Origin: Billgrantia pellis | GTDB lineage: Bacteria > Pseudomonadota > Gammaproteobacteria > Pseudomonadales > Halomonadaceae | Assembly: GCF_008297955.1 (NCBI RefSeq) | Contig: NZ_VTPY01000004.1 | Span: 1 to 64,000, forward strand | Length of the DNA stretch: 64,000 bases | Reading direction: 5' to 3' | Shown here: positions 27,788-36,529 of the stretch, in pieces | Numbering within the stretch: the stretch's first letter is position 1 | Layout: every line of letters begins with the position of its first letter | Position numbers and translations under genes: made by a program | The notes under the pieces: model-generated | What the model saw: only the letters and a program-made list of their open reading frames with translations | Database searches by the model: none | Told to the model about the DNA's origin: nothing

Positions 27788-28432
27788 TCAGAGATGATAG
27801 ACGCTCTTGGTCATTACCCTGGACATCAGGCTCATGCCGAACTTGACCGGCGCCGGGAAACGCGCCCCACCCGCCTCCAGCGCCAGTTGCGCATGGTGAG
27901 CCTCGTCGATGGCCATCTGGCGCAATACGGCGCGCGACCGATGATCCCCCGCCGGCAACTTGACCATATGCTCATCGAGGTGGCGCCCGACCTGCTCCTC
28001 GGTGGCCGCAACGAAGCCGAGGCTGATGCGGTCGCCAATGGCACCCGCCACCGCGCCCAACCCGAAGGAAGCGGCATAGAAAAGCGGGTTGAGTACGCTG
28101 GTATGGCTGTCCAGCTCATGCAGCCGGTCGTCGCACCACGCCAGATGATCGATCTCCTCCTGAGCGGAATGCTCCATCTGGGTGCGCACTTCAGGCAGCT
28201 TGGCAGTGAAGCCCTGGCCTTGGTAGAGGGCCTGGGCGCAAACCTCGCCGGTATGGTTGACCCGCATCAGCCCCGCGGCATGCCGCCGCTCCTCGGCGCT
28301 CATGTCGTCGTCGTGGACGTCCGGTGTCGCCGGTGAAGGCCGCGACGCACGCGCGGCATGCGGCAGGAGGGTACGCAGCACGGTGTCGAACTGGTGAATC
28401 AGATTATCGGCACGGGAGTAATGACGGCTCAT
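27788..28432 (-). CDS. coq7: 3-demethoxyubiquinol 3-hydroxylase (Coq7-type di-iron monooxygenase)
   Basis: A 214-aa membrane-associated di-iron enzyme catalysing the last ring hydroxylation of ubiquinone synthesis. Iron ligands are in [38 protein letters not shown] and [16 protein letters not shown]. This is the Coq7 form used by Pseudomonas relatives in place of UbiF. It starts cleanly at [12 protein letters not shown]. Confidence 0.95.
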   Translation of the reverse strand: MSRHYSRADNLIHQFDTVLRTLLPHAARASRPSPATPDVHDDDMSAEERRHAAGLMRVNHTGEVCAQALYQGQGFTAKLPEVRTQMEHSAQEEIDHLAWCDDRLHELDSHTSVLNPLFYAASFGLGAVAGAIGDRISLGFVAATEEQVGRHLDEHMVKLPAGDHRSRAVLRQMAIDEAHHAQLALEAGGARFPAPVKFGMSLMSRVMTKSVYHL

Positions 28433-28602
28433 CTCATCCTCTTAGCGATGCGGACGGTGTGGCGACCTCGTCGGCGCGCCGTCCGCTCGATGACCATGGC
28501 ACATCGCATCGACGCCACCTCGAAGGTGTCGTCGGCGGAACGAGGTGCACCTGATGGCGTCGCACGCCTCGACGCGCGCGGTGTTTCACCGTAAGGCGCC
28601 AG

Positions 28603-28944
28603 CTAGCCAGCCGGCCAAGTAAAGCGGCGACCGCCCATCAGGTGCATATGGATATGATAGACCGTCTGGCCTCCCTGGTCATTGCAGTTCATCACCACGC
28701 GGTAGCCATCCTCGGCAAAGCCGCGCTCCTCCGCCAATCGAGCCGCGACGTACGGCAGTCTCCCGACCAGCGCCAGGTCACGCTCCTCAATGTCGTTGAG
28801 GGTGGCGATATGGGCCTTGGGTACGATCAGGATATGGGTCGGGGCCTGCGGATTGATATCGTTGAACGCCAGCACGCGTTCGTCCTCGTAGACGATATCG
28901 GCCGGAATTTCGCGATTCACGATCTTGCAGAACAGGCAGTCCAT
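28603..28944 (-). CDS. HIT-family nucleotide hydrolase (HinT-like)
   Basis: A 113-aa histidine-triad protein: [19 protein letters not shown] at the N-terminus and the catalytic triad HIHMH at residues 97-101 ([13 protein letters not shown]). HinT enzymes hydrolyse nucleoside phosphoramidates such as AMP-lysine. In Pseudomonas, coq7 and a HIT gene are also neighbours. A 170-bp gap before coq7 shows no supported gene. Confidence 0.93.
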   Translation of the reverse strand: MDCLFCKIVNREIPADIVYEDERVLAFNDINPQAPTHILIVPKAHIATLNDIEERDLALVGRLPYVAARLAEERGFAEDGYRVVMNCNDQGGQTVYHIHMHLMGGRRFTWPAG

Positions 28945-28981
28945 CGGCTCGTGCTCCTGTCAAGGGTGGCGAATGGCGCGG

Positions 28982-29854
28982 TCAGCGGAAGCGGCGCTGG
29001 GCCAGCAGATGGCGCACCAGCGGCGCCAGGATCAGCTCGATCGCCAAGGACATGCGCGCGCCTGGCACCACCAGCGTATGTGGGCGACTCATGAACGAAT
29101 CCTGGATCATCGCGAGCAGCCAGGGGAAGTCCACCGTCGAAGGGTCGCGAAAGCGGATCACCACGAACGACTCGGCGTCGTTGGGGATGTCCTGCACCTC
29201 GAAGGGATTGGACGTGTCCACGGTGGGTACGCGCTGGAAGTTGATATGCGTGCGCGAGAACTGCGGCTGGATGTAGCGCACGTAGTCATCCATGCGACCG
29301 AGGATGGTGTCGATCACGGCTTCCTGCGAGTAGCCGCGCATCTTGATATCGCGATCGATCTTCTGGATCCACTCCAGGTTCATGGTGGGCGCCACGCCCA
29401 CCAGCAGATCGACGTGCCGCGCGATGTCGTGCTCCGCCGTGACCAGCCCGCCATGCAGCCCTTCGTAGAAAAGCAGGTCGGTGCCGCAGGGCAGCGGCTG
29501 CCACTCGGTGAAGGTGCCCACCTGGTAGCCTGCCTCGATCATCTGCTTGTCTTCGGCATGAATATAGTGGCGGAAAGTGCCGGTGCCGTGCTCGCCGTAC
29601 TCGAGGAACAACGCCTCGAGACGATCGAGCAGGTTGGCCTCCACGGCGAAATGGGAGAGTTGATTCTTGCGCTCGGGCTCCTCGCGAAAGATCCGCGCCA
29701 ACTCTTCCCGGGTATAACGATGGAAGGCGTCGCCGTCGACGAAGGCGGCGTGCACGTCCTCGCGCGCGAACATGCGCTCGAAAGTACGCTTCACCGTGGT
29801 CGTCCCGGCCCCGGAGGAGCCGGTCACGGCGATGATGGGGTATTCGCGCGACAT
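28982..29854 (-). CDS. prkB: Phosphoribulokinase/uridine kinase-family protein, PrkB-like
   Basis: A 290-aa P-loop kinase: IIAVTGSSGAGTTTVKRTF (Walker A), FVDGDAFHRYTREEL and LLFYEGLHGGLV are phosphoribulokinase motifs. E. coli prkB is an orthologue of unknown role with no Calvin cycle. No RuBisCO gene is present in this window, so carbon fixation is not claimed. Start ATG 29854 shares one base with the thioesterase stop (TGATG), so the two are coupled. Confidence 0.85.
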   Translation of the reverse strand: MSREYPIIAVTGSSGAGTTTVKRTFERMFAREDVHAAFVDGDAFHRYTREELARIFREEPERKNQLSHFAVEANLLDRLEALFLEYGEHGTGTFRHYIHAEDKQMIEAGYQVGTFTEWQPLPCGTDLLFYEGLHGGLVTAEHDIARHVDLLVGVAPTMNLEWIQKIDRDIKMRGYSQEAVIDTILGRMDDYVRYIQPQFSRTHINFQRVPTVDTSNPFEVQDIPNDAESFVVIRFRDPSTVDFPWLLAMIQDSFMSRPHTLVVPGARMSLAIELILAPLVRHLLAQRRFR

Positions 29855-30294
29855 CAGGCAGCCCCTGCCCGGGCCAGGGTGTCGCTGACGCTCTGCGGCA
29901 CCGCGACGGGGCGCCCTCGCGCGGGGTCGAGCAGCAGCAGGTTGAGGCGCGCGGTGGCCACCGGCCGGCCCCCCTCGGCGTGGCACACGCGATGAAAGAC
30001 GGTGATTGATTTGCCGGCCGGCGCCGGTATCGCCGTCTCCACCACCAGCGCATCCGGCCAGCGGGCCTCGGACTGATACTGCACGGCCAGGTCGACCACG
30101 ACGCTGGGATAGCCGCCCAGGTCCCATTCGACGAGCCCGAGATCGGCAAAGGCCTGAATACGCGCCTCGTGGAGCAGCGACACCAGAGCGTCATGCCCCA
30201 GATGACGGCCATAGTTCATGTCGGCAATGCGCACCGACAGGGGGTGACGATGGACGACGTCGCTCTGCGGAAAGTCCAGCTTGATGCGCTCCAT
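29854..30294 (-). CDS. Acyl-CoA thioesterase, hotdog fold
   Basis: A 146-aa 4-hydroxybenzoyl-CoA-thioesterase-like protein. Seen: VRIADMNYGRHLGHDALVSLLHEARIQAF (family D-x-N-x-G-H-x-x-H/N block) and the beta strand block VVVDLAVQYQSEARWPDALVVET. ATG 30294 follows GGGAGC; the extension to 30351 has no such site. It lies between purD and the prkB-like gene. Substrate unknown. Confidence 0.85.
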   Translation of the reverse strand: MERIKLDFPQSDVVHRHPLSVRIADMNYGRHLGHDALVSLLHEARIQAFADLGLVEWDLGGYPSVVVDLAVQYQSEARWPDALVVETAIPAPAGKSITVFHRVCHAEGGRPVATARLNLLLLDPARGRPVAVPQSVSDTLARAGAA

Positions 30295-30335
30295 GCTCGC
30301 TCCCTGAATCTTGTTATAGGTCGTGTCGGTGAGTT

Positions 30336-31631
30336 TCAGCCGACCTGGCACTTGCGGGCAATGGCACGGTGGGCGATGTCACACCGGTACTGTGCCCCTT
30401 CCCAGCGGATCGCCGCCACGCCTGCGTAGGCCCGGTCGCGGGCCTGCGCCACGTCCTGTCCCAGTGCCGTGACACACAGCACACGGCCGCCGCCGGTCAC
30501 GATACGCCCTTGGTCGTCTTCGGCGGTTCCGGCATGGAATACCTTGCAGCCAGCCGCGGCGGCGGCCTCGAGACCTTCGATCGCGTCGCCTTTGCGGTAG
30601 CTACCGGGATAGCCACCTGCGGCCATCACCACGCCCACCGCGGCGTGCGGGTCCCACTCGCAGGTTTGCCCGGCCAGTTCACCGCGCGCTCCGGCCAGAC
30701 ACAGCCCTGCCAGATCCGATTGCAGGCGCAGCATGATCGGCTGGGTCTCGGGATCGCCGAAACGGCAGTTATACTCGATGACCTTGGGGTTGCCCTCGGC
30801 GTCGATCATCAACCCGGCGTAAAGAAAACCGGTATAGGCGTGGCCCTCCGCCGCCATGCCGTACACCGTGGGCATGATGACGCGCTCCAGGATACGCTCG
30901 TGCACGCTGTCGGTGACCACCGGCGCCGGCGAGTAGGCGCCCATGCCGCCGGTATTGGGCCCGGCATCGCCATCCAGGGCACGCTTATGGTCCTGACTGG
31001 TGGCCATGGGCAGCACCGTGGTGCCGTCGACCATCACGATGAAGCTCGCCTCCTCGCCCTCAAGGAACTCCTCGATGACCACGCGGGCACCGGCATCGCC
31101 GAAGGCATTGGCCTCGAGCATGTCGCGCACCGCCGCCTCGGCCTCGGCCAGGGTCATGGCCACGATCACGCCCTTGCCCGCCGCCAGGCCGTCGGCCTTG
31201 ATCACGATCGGCGCCCCCTGCTCGGCGAGATACGCCAGTGCCGGCTCGACCTCGGTGAAGGTGCGGTACTCGGCGGTAGGGATGGCATGACGCGCCAGAA
31301 AGTCCTTGGTGAAGGACTTCGATCCTTCGAGCTGGGCGGCGCCCCGGGTCGGCCCGAAGATCGCCAGTCCCGCCTCGCGGAAACGATCGACCACGCCCTC
31401 GACCAGCGGTGCCTCGGGGCCCACCACGGTCAGCTCGACGCCTTCGTCACGAGCAAACGCCACCAGGCCCTCCAGGTCTGACACCTCGATGGCGACATTG
31501 GTCAGGCCCGGCTCATGCGCCGTGCCGGCATTGCCGGGTGCCACGAAGACCCGCTCCACGCGGGGCGACTGGCCAATTTTCCAGGCCAGGGCGTGTTCGC
31601 GGCCACCGCCGCCGATGATCAGAACCTTCAT
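30336..31631 (-). CDS. purD: Phosphoribosylamine-glycine ligase PurD (GAR synthetase)
   Basis: A 431-aa ATP-grasp ligase, second step of purine synthesis. MKVLIIGGGGREHALAWKIGQSP is the N-terminal nucleotide fold. The ATP-grasp core has IKADGLAAGKGVIVA and the metal site EYNCRFGDPETQP. In many relatives purD follows purH; here no purH is adjacent. Confidence 0.97.
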   Translation of the reverse strand: MKVLIIGGGGREHALAWKIGQSPRVERVFVAPGNAGTAHEPGLTNVAIEVSDLEGLVAFARDEGVELTVVGPEAPLVEGVVDRFREAGLAIFGPTRGAAQLEGSKSFTKDFLARHAIPTAEYRTFTEVEPALAYLAEQGAPIVIKADGLAAGKGVIVAMTLAEAEAAVRDMLEANAFGDAGARVVIEEFLEGEEASFIVMVDGTTVLPMATSQDHKRALDGDAGPNTGGMGAYSPAPVVTDSVHERILERVIMPTVYGMAAEGHAYTGFLYAGLMIDAEGNPKVIEYNCRFGDPETQPIMLRLQSDLAGLCLAGARGELAGQTCEWDPHAAVGVVMAAGGYPGSYRKGDAIEGLEAAAAAGCKVFHAGTAEDDQGRIVTGGGRVLCVTALGQDVAQARDRAYAGVAAIRWEGAQYRCDIAHRAIARKCQVG

Positions 31632-31723
31632 CCGCTGCTCTACCTGTCTCTCGCTGATATCGCCGTGGGGTTCGGCGGGGAAAACGTCGCGGCATTATGG
31701 CAGAAAGCCTCGGCGTTCGCCGC

Positions 31724-32221
31724 TCAGGAGGATTCGCCGCTGCCCTTTTCTTCCTCCTCCTTGCTTTCCTCTTCCTTCGAAGCCTTCCTGCCGGGCTGCC
31801 CCCGGCCAATGGCCTGCTGCCAGAAGCGCATGTTCTCTTCGGCCATCTCCCGCATCAACTCCATGGGTGAATGCCGCATGGCCTGCTGCCACTGGTCCTG
31901 CATGCGCTTCTGCTGTTCCAGCATCAGTTGGGTGCCCTGCTCGAGGTAGCGCGCCAGCGGCAACGGCTGAGCCATGTCGTAGACCCGGATGAACTGGGCC
32001 AGCAGATCGTTGGAAAACACCTCGGCCTCGCCGTCGGCCTGCTCCTGCTCGATGATGATCGACAGCAGGATGGTGCGGGTGAGGTCCTCGCCGGTCTTGG
32101 CGTCCTCGACCCGGAAAGGTTCCTCGTCGAGGATGAGGCGCCGCAGATCCTCGAGCGTCACATAGCGGCTCTGTTCGGTATCATAGAGCCTGCGGTTGGC
32201 ATACTTGCGAATCACGCGCAC
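31724..32221 (-). CDS. phaR: Polyhydroxyalkanoate synthesis regulator PhaR-like
   Basis: A 165-aa protein with the PHB/PHA accumulation DNA-binding domain at the N-terminus (VRVIRKYANRRLYDTEQSRYVTLEDLRRLI, SRYVT block) and the second PHB domain (about residues 50-100). A strongly acidic tail (ESKEEEEKGSGESS) ends the chain. PhaR represses phasin genes and senses PHA granules in other bacteria. Start: GTG 32221 with AAGGAG seven bases upstream is preferred; an in-frame ATG at 32239 (MTRSAVVRV) lacks a ribosome site. Confidence 0.85.
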   Translation of the reverse strand: MRVIRKYANRRLYDTEQSRYVTLEDLRRLILDEEPFRVEDAKTGEDLTRTILLSIIIEQEQADGEAEVFSNDLLAQFIRVYDMAQPLPLARYLEQGTQLMLEQQKRMQDQWQQAMRHSPMELMREMAEENMRFWQQAIGRGQPGRKASKEEESKEEEEKGSGESS

Positions 32222-32313
32222 GACGGCACTCCTTGTCATAGGGGCAGGTTTGCCCATAGCTGCTATTGTGCACCGCGTTACCGCCCATGCAAATCGAACC
32301 GAGACGAGAGCCG

Positions 32314-33027
32314 ATGAACCTGATCCTGCTTACCCCCGCGGAGATCCAGCGCGAGCGCCTGGCATGCGTGCGCGACCCGCGCCGTCTGCGTCACCTCAGG
32401 GAGGTTCACCGGGCGCAGGTCGGCGATCGCCTGACGCTCGGCGTGACGGGGGGAGGAATCGGTTACGGCGAGCTCGTGCGGCTGACCGATGACGAGGCCC
32501 GCTTCGCCTTGGGCGCATTCGACACGCCCCCCCCGCCACCGCTACCGGTGCACTTGGTGTTGGCTCTGCCGCGGCCGCGCATGCTGGCGAGAAGCCTGGA
32601 GCATCTCACCGCGCTCGGTGTGAAGCAGGTCACGCTTTTGCATACGCAACGCGTGGAGAAGAGCTATTGGCAATCACCGGAGCTCGCCGCGAAGAAGATT
32701 CACGAGCATCTCGTGCTGGGTCTCGAACAGGCGCGGGACACGATGCTGCCCGACGTGAGCCTGGCCAAGGGATTTCGCCCCTTCGTCGAGGAATGCCTGC
32801 CGGCCCTGCTCGATGGCCGCCGCGGCCTGCTCGCCCATCCCGGCATGGCGCAGTCGTGTCCGCGAGGACTGAATGAGCCCACCGTACTGCTGGTGGGCCC
32901 CGAAGGCGGCTTCATTCCCTACGAAGTGGAACGGCTGCTCGCGGCCGGCTGCGAGGGCATCCATTTGGGGCCGCGCATCCTGCGCGTGGAAACGGCGGTC
33001 ACCGCCCTGCTTGCTCGCCTGTTCTGA
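32314..33027 (+). CDS. rsmE: 16S rRNA (uracil1498-N3)-methyltransferase RsmE
   Basis: A 237-aa SPOUT methyltransferase with N-terminal PUA-like domain (MNLILLTPAEIQRERLACV) and the SAM knot motif VLLVGPEGGFIPYEVERLLAAG followed by LGPRILRVETAVTALLARL. ATG 32314 has GAGAG upstream; the frame is open earlier, without family sequence. It methylates U1498 of 16S rRNA. Its stop converges with the retropepsin-like gene, 24 bases apart. Confidence 0.95.
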   Translation: MNLILLTPAEIQRERLACVRDPRRLRHLREVHRAQVGDRLTLGVTGGGIGYGELVRLTDDEARFALGAFDTPPPPPLPVHLVLALPRPRMLARSLEHLTALGVKQVTLLHTQRVEKSYWQSPELAAKKIHEHLVLGLEQARDTMLPDVSLAKGFRPFVEECLPALLDGRRGLLAHPGMAQSCPRGLNEPTVLLVGPEGGFIPYEVERLLAAGCEGIHLGPRILRVETAVTALLARLF

Positions 33028-33051
33028 CACTCTGCAACCAGGCGATCCGCG

Positions 33052-33663
33052 TCATTCCTCATCGTCCTCGATATCGCCCTCCTCATCGTCGTCATAGCGC
33101 ATGACTTCGGCATCTTCGTCGCAATCGGGCGAATGGAGAAACGTCCGAGTCACGTCAAGCAATCCCAAGTGACCGATGGTGCGCCGCCCCAGCAGCAGCG
33201 GGTAGTGCATCTCGCCGCGGTCGCGCAGGCTGAACTGTTCCTCATAGAGGGTATCGCCCATGCAGACCTCCATCAGCACTACCGGTCGCTCGTCGCGGCC
33301 ACCGGCGCCACGCACGCGAATGTCGCGGAACAACGGCAGCTCCAGCTGCTTCTCGAACGCTTCGCCGCTACGCTCGTCGGTCAGCTCGAGACGAAAGCGC
33401 ACCCACTCCTCGCCCTCCTTGTCGAAGGTCTCGATGTCGCGGGCATCGAGCGAGGAGGTCAGCGCGCCACTGTCCAGCTTGGCCTTCACCTCGACGCCCC
33501 AGGGCTCGATCGTGCTCTTCTCGACCCAGCCGAACACCGGCGTCTCGTCCGCTACCACTCCCGGTGCCAGGCCGGCCGCAAGCCATAGCCCGCCGACCAG
33601 GCCGAGCAGGTTCCACTGACGGCCTCGCCGTGCGCGGCCGAACCCATATCCCTTCTGGGGCAT
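33052..33663 (-). CDS. Exported retropepsin-like aspartic peptidase (RimB / 'ATP-dependent zinc protease' family)
   Basis: A 203-aa protein with a signal peptide or membrane anchor (about residues 14-38, hydrophobic LLGLVGGLWLAAGL, cleavage likely near VVADE) followed by the conserved domain: VFGWVEKSTIEPWGVEVKAKLDSGALTSSLDARD, where D-S-G is the retropepsin active-site motif, and the late LLLGRRTIGHLGLLDVTRTFL. Databases often call this family a zinc protease, but the motif is aspartic. The C-terminus is very acidic. ATG 33663 follows GGGAGGAAGG. Target unknown. Confidence 0.75.
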   Translation of the reverse strand: MPQKGYGFGRARRGRQWNLLGLVGGLWLAAGLAPGVVADETPVFGWVEKSTIEPWGVEVKAKLDSGALTSSLDARDIETFDKEGEEWVRFRLELTDERSGEAFEKQLELPLFRDIRVRGAGGRDERPVVLMEVCMGDTLYEEQFSLRDRGEMHYPLLLGRRTIGHLGLLDVTRTFLHSPDCDEDAEVMRYDDDEEGDIEDDEE

Positions 33664-33786
33664 GCCTTCCTCCCTTTGCATGATTGACGCTTGATGGACC
33701 CGATCCATGGCGGTCGGTTCCGTCACTGACACGCACGTTACGTCGTCTACACTGTCCGTGTCACCAAGGATAAGGAGGGCAAAACG

Positions 33787-34380
33787 ATGATACCGTCACG
33801 TCTGACAAGGACCGCACTCGTCGCTTCCACCGGCCTGCTGGTGGCCGGCCTGGCCATTGGCGTGCAGGCACAGTTCGAGGCGCAGGGGCTATATTCCGCA
33901 CGCGACATCCTCGATGCCGAGGTGCATTTCGAATCCGCCCCCGAGGGACAGCCCAGCGAGGTCGCCGACATTCTCCTCGGCGATGACCGAAAGGTCCACG
34001 CGATCGTGGTCGACACCCACGACTCGGTGGGCCAGAACGGCGATACGCTGGTCATTACCAATCAGCACTATCGGCTGGTCAACTTCGAGGAGGAAGGCGA
34101 GACCCAGCACGACATTATCGTCGGGACCGACGCCGAGGCGCTCGAGGCCATGCCGCGTTATGACCAGGAGTGGATGAACACCGCTCGTCAGCGCGCCCGC
34201 GAGGCCTGGGACAGTGCCGGCGAGGGTGCCGAGAGCGCCTGGCATCAGACGCGCGAGGGCCTGGAGCGTATCGGCGAAGGCGCCGAGAGCGCCTGGGAGC
34301 GTACCCAGGAGGGGGCCGAGCGGGCCGGACGTCGCATCAGCGAGACGCTCGACGAATGGACCCGCGATAGCGAGAACTGA
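33787..34380 (+). CDS. Exported PRC-barrel-like protein with amphipathic repeat tail
   Basis: A 197-aa protein with signal peptide (residues 1-28, cleavage after VQA) and an N-terminal PRC-barrel-like part (LYSARDILDAEVHFES...VADILLGDDRKVHAIVV). The C-terminal part holds two near-identical 18-residue units (GEGAESAWHQTREGLERI and GEGAESAWERTQEGAERA), giving an amphipathic, strongly charged helix. AAGGAGGGC is the ribosome site. Secretion is supported by the signal; a role in envelope stress or osmotic protection is only a guess. Confidence 0.75.
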   Translation: MIPSRLTRTALVASTGLLVAGLAIGVQAQFEAQGLYSARDILDAEVHFESAPEGQPSEVADILLGDDRKVHAIVVDTHDSVGQNGDTLVITNQHYRLVNFEEEGETQHDIIVGTDAEALEAMPRYDQEWMNTARQRAREAWDSAGEGAESAWHQTREGLERIGEGAESAWERTQEGAERAGRRISETLDEWTRDSEN

Positions 34381-34400
34381 TCTCCACGGCAGGTGGCATG

Positions 34401-34423
34401 CCGGGCTCCACGTATAAGCCCGG
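34401..34423. terminator. Possible bidirectional terminator
   Basis: CCGGGCT and AGCCCGG form a 7-bp stem with a 9-base loop between the converging PRC-barrel and lytic-transglycosylase genes. There is no T tract, so the call is weak. Confidence 0.3.
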
Positions 34424-34431
34424 CCGGCACC

Positions 34432-35727
34432 TCAACGTCGCTGCAGTCGTTCCAGCAGGCTCACGGTGGCGAAACCGTCCGGCGTCTCGCCAATGCTGCG
34501 CTGGTACTCGCGCAGGCCGCGGCGAGTATTCGGCCCCATCACGCCGTCCGGCTCACCGACATCGAAACCGCGCTCGTTGAGCGCTCGCTGCAGGTCGCGC
34601 ACTTGGCTGCGCGAGAGCGGCTGCGCATCGCGCGGCCATTCGCCTTGTATACCCGGATCACCGGCGATCCTGTCGGACAGCGATGCCACGGCCAGGGCGT
34701 AGCTCGTCGCGTTGTTGTAACGCAGGATGGCGCGGTAGTTGGCCCCCACCAGGAAGGCCGGCCCACGAGCACCGGCGGGCGCGATCACCGAGGCCTGCCC
34801 GAACGACGGCAGCGTATCGTCGCGTATGCCGCGCACGCCCTGCTCCGCCCACTCCTGGCTACTACGGCGGGTCGTCAGTTCGGTCTGGGAATAGTCGAAG
34901 CCTTGCGGCAAACGGACTTCCATGCCCCAGGGCTGTCCGCTCTGCCAGCCGGCACGCGCCAGGTAGTTGGCCGTCGACGCCATGACATCGGGAATGCTGC
35001 CCCAGATGTCGCGTCGCCCATCGCCGTCACCGTCGATGGCATAGGACTCGAAGCTCGAAGGCATGAACTGGGTATGGCCCATGGCACCCGCCCAGGAGCC
35101 GATCATGCGCTCCGGGGCGATGTCGCCGGCGTCGAGGATACGCAGCGCCGCCATCAGCTCGCCACGGGCGAAATCGCGTCGCCGCCCCTCGAAAGCCAGG
35201 GTGGCCAGCGCCTCGAGGGTGGAAAAATCGCCGAAGTTGCCGCCATAGTTGCTCTCGAGACCCCAGATCGCCACGACCACTTCGGCCGGCACGCCATAGC
35301 GCTGCTCCATACGCCGGGCCGTCTCGCGATGTTCGGCGAGCTTGGCACGCCCTTCGCTGACCCGGGCCGACGACACGGCGCTATCCAGGTACTGCCAGAT
35401 GGGACGCACGAACTCGGGCTGCGAGCGGTCGAGCTCGATGACGCGTGGCCGATAGCGCACGTCGTCCAGCGCACGCGCCAGCGTCGCCTCGCTGATCCCC
35501 TCGGCATGTGCCTGGCGCCGGAAGTCCTGCAACCAATCCGGAAAATCGTCCGGTGCGCTCCGGTCGGCTTCATTGCGGGCCGTATCGTCAACGGTCCGAG
35601 GCGAGACCTCCGCTGACTCGGCGACCTCCTGCTCGCGCTCGTCGGCCACGGCGCTGGTCAGCGGGCCATGCTGGCACCCGGCCAGCAGCAGGGTCAGGGA
35701 AACGACAGGCAAGAGTGGACGTAACAT
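34432..35727 (-). CDS. Membrane-bound lytic murein transglycosylase, MltB-like lipoprotein with peptidoglycan-binding domain
   Basis: A 431-aa lipoprotein: lipobox LLAGC with Cys18. The SLT/MltB domain spans about residues 64-355, with catalytic Glu158 in IWGLESNYGGNFG and AMGHTQFMPSSF further on. The C-terminal peptidoglycan-binding domain (about 370-431, RDLQRALNERGFDVGEPDGVMGPNTRRGLREYQR) is absent from E. coli MltB, so this is the SLT-plus-PG_binding_1 form of the family. It cleaves glycan strands from the outer-membrane side. Confidence 0.9.
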   Translation of the reverse strand: MLRPLLPVVSLTLLLAGCQHGPLTSAVADEREQEVAESAEVSPRTVDDTARNEADRSAPDDFPDWLQDFRRQAHAEGISEATLARALDDVRYRPRVIELDRSQPEFVRPIWQYLDSAVSSARVSEGRAKLAEHRETARRMEQRYGVPAEVVVAIWGLESNYGGNFGDFSTLEALATLAFEGRRRDFARGELMAALRILDAGDIAPERMIGSWAGAMGHTQFMPSSFESYAIDGDGDGRRDIWGSIPDVMASTANYLARAGWQSGQPWGMEVRLPQGFDYSQTELTTRRSSQEWAEQGVRGIRDDTLPSFGQASVIAPAGARGPAFLVGANYRAILRYNNATSYALAVASLSDRIAGDPGIQGEWPRDAQPLSRSQVRDLQRALNERGFDVGEPDGVMGPNTRRGLREYQRSIGETPDGFATVSLLERLQRR

Positions 35728-35844
35728 TGGCTAGCATTCCTTGCATCGAAGCCACCGTTGAACAGCAGCGATTGGAAGTCAGAAACGGAGGCTAGACCAG
35801 CGCATCGCCGCCGGCAATCGCTATCGCCCTTCTCGACGTCGGCG

Positions 35845-36252
35845 CTAATCGCTTCCCCCATCCCGGAGGGGCCGCTTCCGAGCGTCGTCGTCGGGCTCCA
35901 TGCCGCTTCTGAGTTCGTGGGTCAGGGGGTCGTAGTGGGGGCGCAGTTCGTCCTTCACCGTGCCGTGCCACAGTTTGGAACCGACGAAGTAACCGGCCCG
36001 GCCGATGACATGGGCGGCCACCGGCGCTGTCAACATGATAAACAGAATCACCCCGAGCGCCCGCGCCACCACCGCCACCTCGCCGAAATGCAGAGCCACC
36101 GCCAGCATGATCAGCGAGGCCCCGAGCGTAGCCGCCTTGGTGGTGGCATGCATGCGCGTCAGCAAGTCAGGCAGGCGCATCAGGCCGAGAGCGGCCAGAA
36201 ACATGAAGAGGGCGCCGACCAGGATCAGGCCGGCCTTGAGCGTCTCAATCAT
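35845..36252 (-). CDS. mrpG: Na+/H+ antiporter subunit G (Mrp operon 1)
   Basis: A 135-aa protein with three membrane spans: LILVGALFMFLAALGLMRLPDLLTRMHATTKAATLGASL is the Mrp subunit G signature. ATG 36252 overlaps the mrpF stop by eight bases. The acidic C-terminus (EPDDDARKR) is cytoplasmic or surface exposed. Last gene of the minus-strand operon; its paralogue is at 47329. Confidence 0.93.
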   Translation of the reverse strand: MIETLKAGLILVGALFMFLAALGLMRLPDLLTRMHATTKAATLGASLIMLAVALHFGEVAVVARALGVILFIMLTAPVAAHVIGRAGYFVGSKLWHGTVKDELRPHYDPLTHELRSGMEPDDDARKRPLRDGGSD

Positions 36253-36514
36253 CGCGCGGCCCTCCGCGTTCCAGGAAACGCGCAAAACCAATGGCCGCCA
36301 TGAAGGCCATCAGCGCCATGACGATGGCCACATCCAGCAGGCTGGGCACGTCGGTGGCGATGGCCACCACCCCGATGATGCCGACGATCATCGAGGAGAA
36401 GAGTTCCAGCGCCACCACTCGGTCCGGCAGGCTGGGTCCTATGAAGAGGCGCACGAAGGCGAGGCACAGCGCCAGCGTCATGAGTATCAGGCTCAGCATG
36501 ATCACGGTCGACAC
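36245..36514 (-). CDS. mrpF: Na+/H+ antiporter subunit F (Mrp operon 1)
   Basis: An 89-aa protein with three membrane helices and the MrpF core FVRLFIGPSLPDRVVALELFSSMIVGIIGVVAIATDVPSLLDVAIVMALMAFMAAIGFARF (RxxxGPxxPDR). Small hydrophobic subunit needed for complex assembly. 15 bases after mrpE. Confidence 0.93.
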   Translation of the reverse strand: MSTVIMLSLILMTLALCLAFVRLFIGPSLPDRVVALELFSSMIVGIIGVVAIATDVPSLLDVAIVMALMAFMAAIGFARFLERGGPRDD

Positions 36515-36529
36515 GAATCGCCTCCTCTC

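Noticed and set aside
28982-29854. Phosphoribulokinase as evidence for carbon fixation
   Set aside because: PrkB-type homologues occur in non-autotrophs; no RuBisCO or other Calvin-cycle gene in the window.
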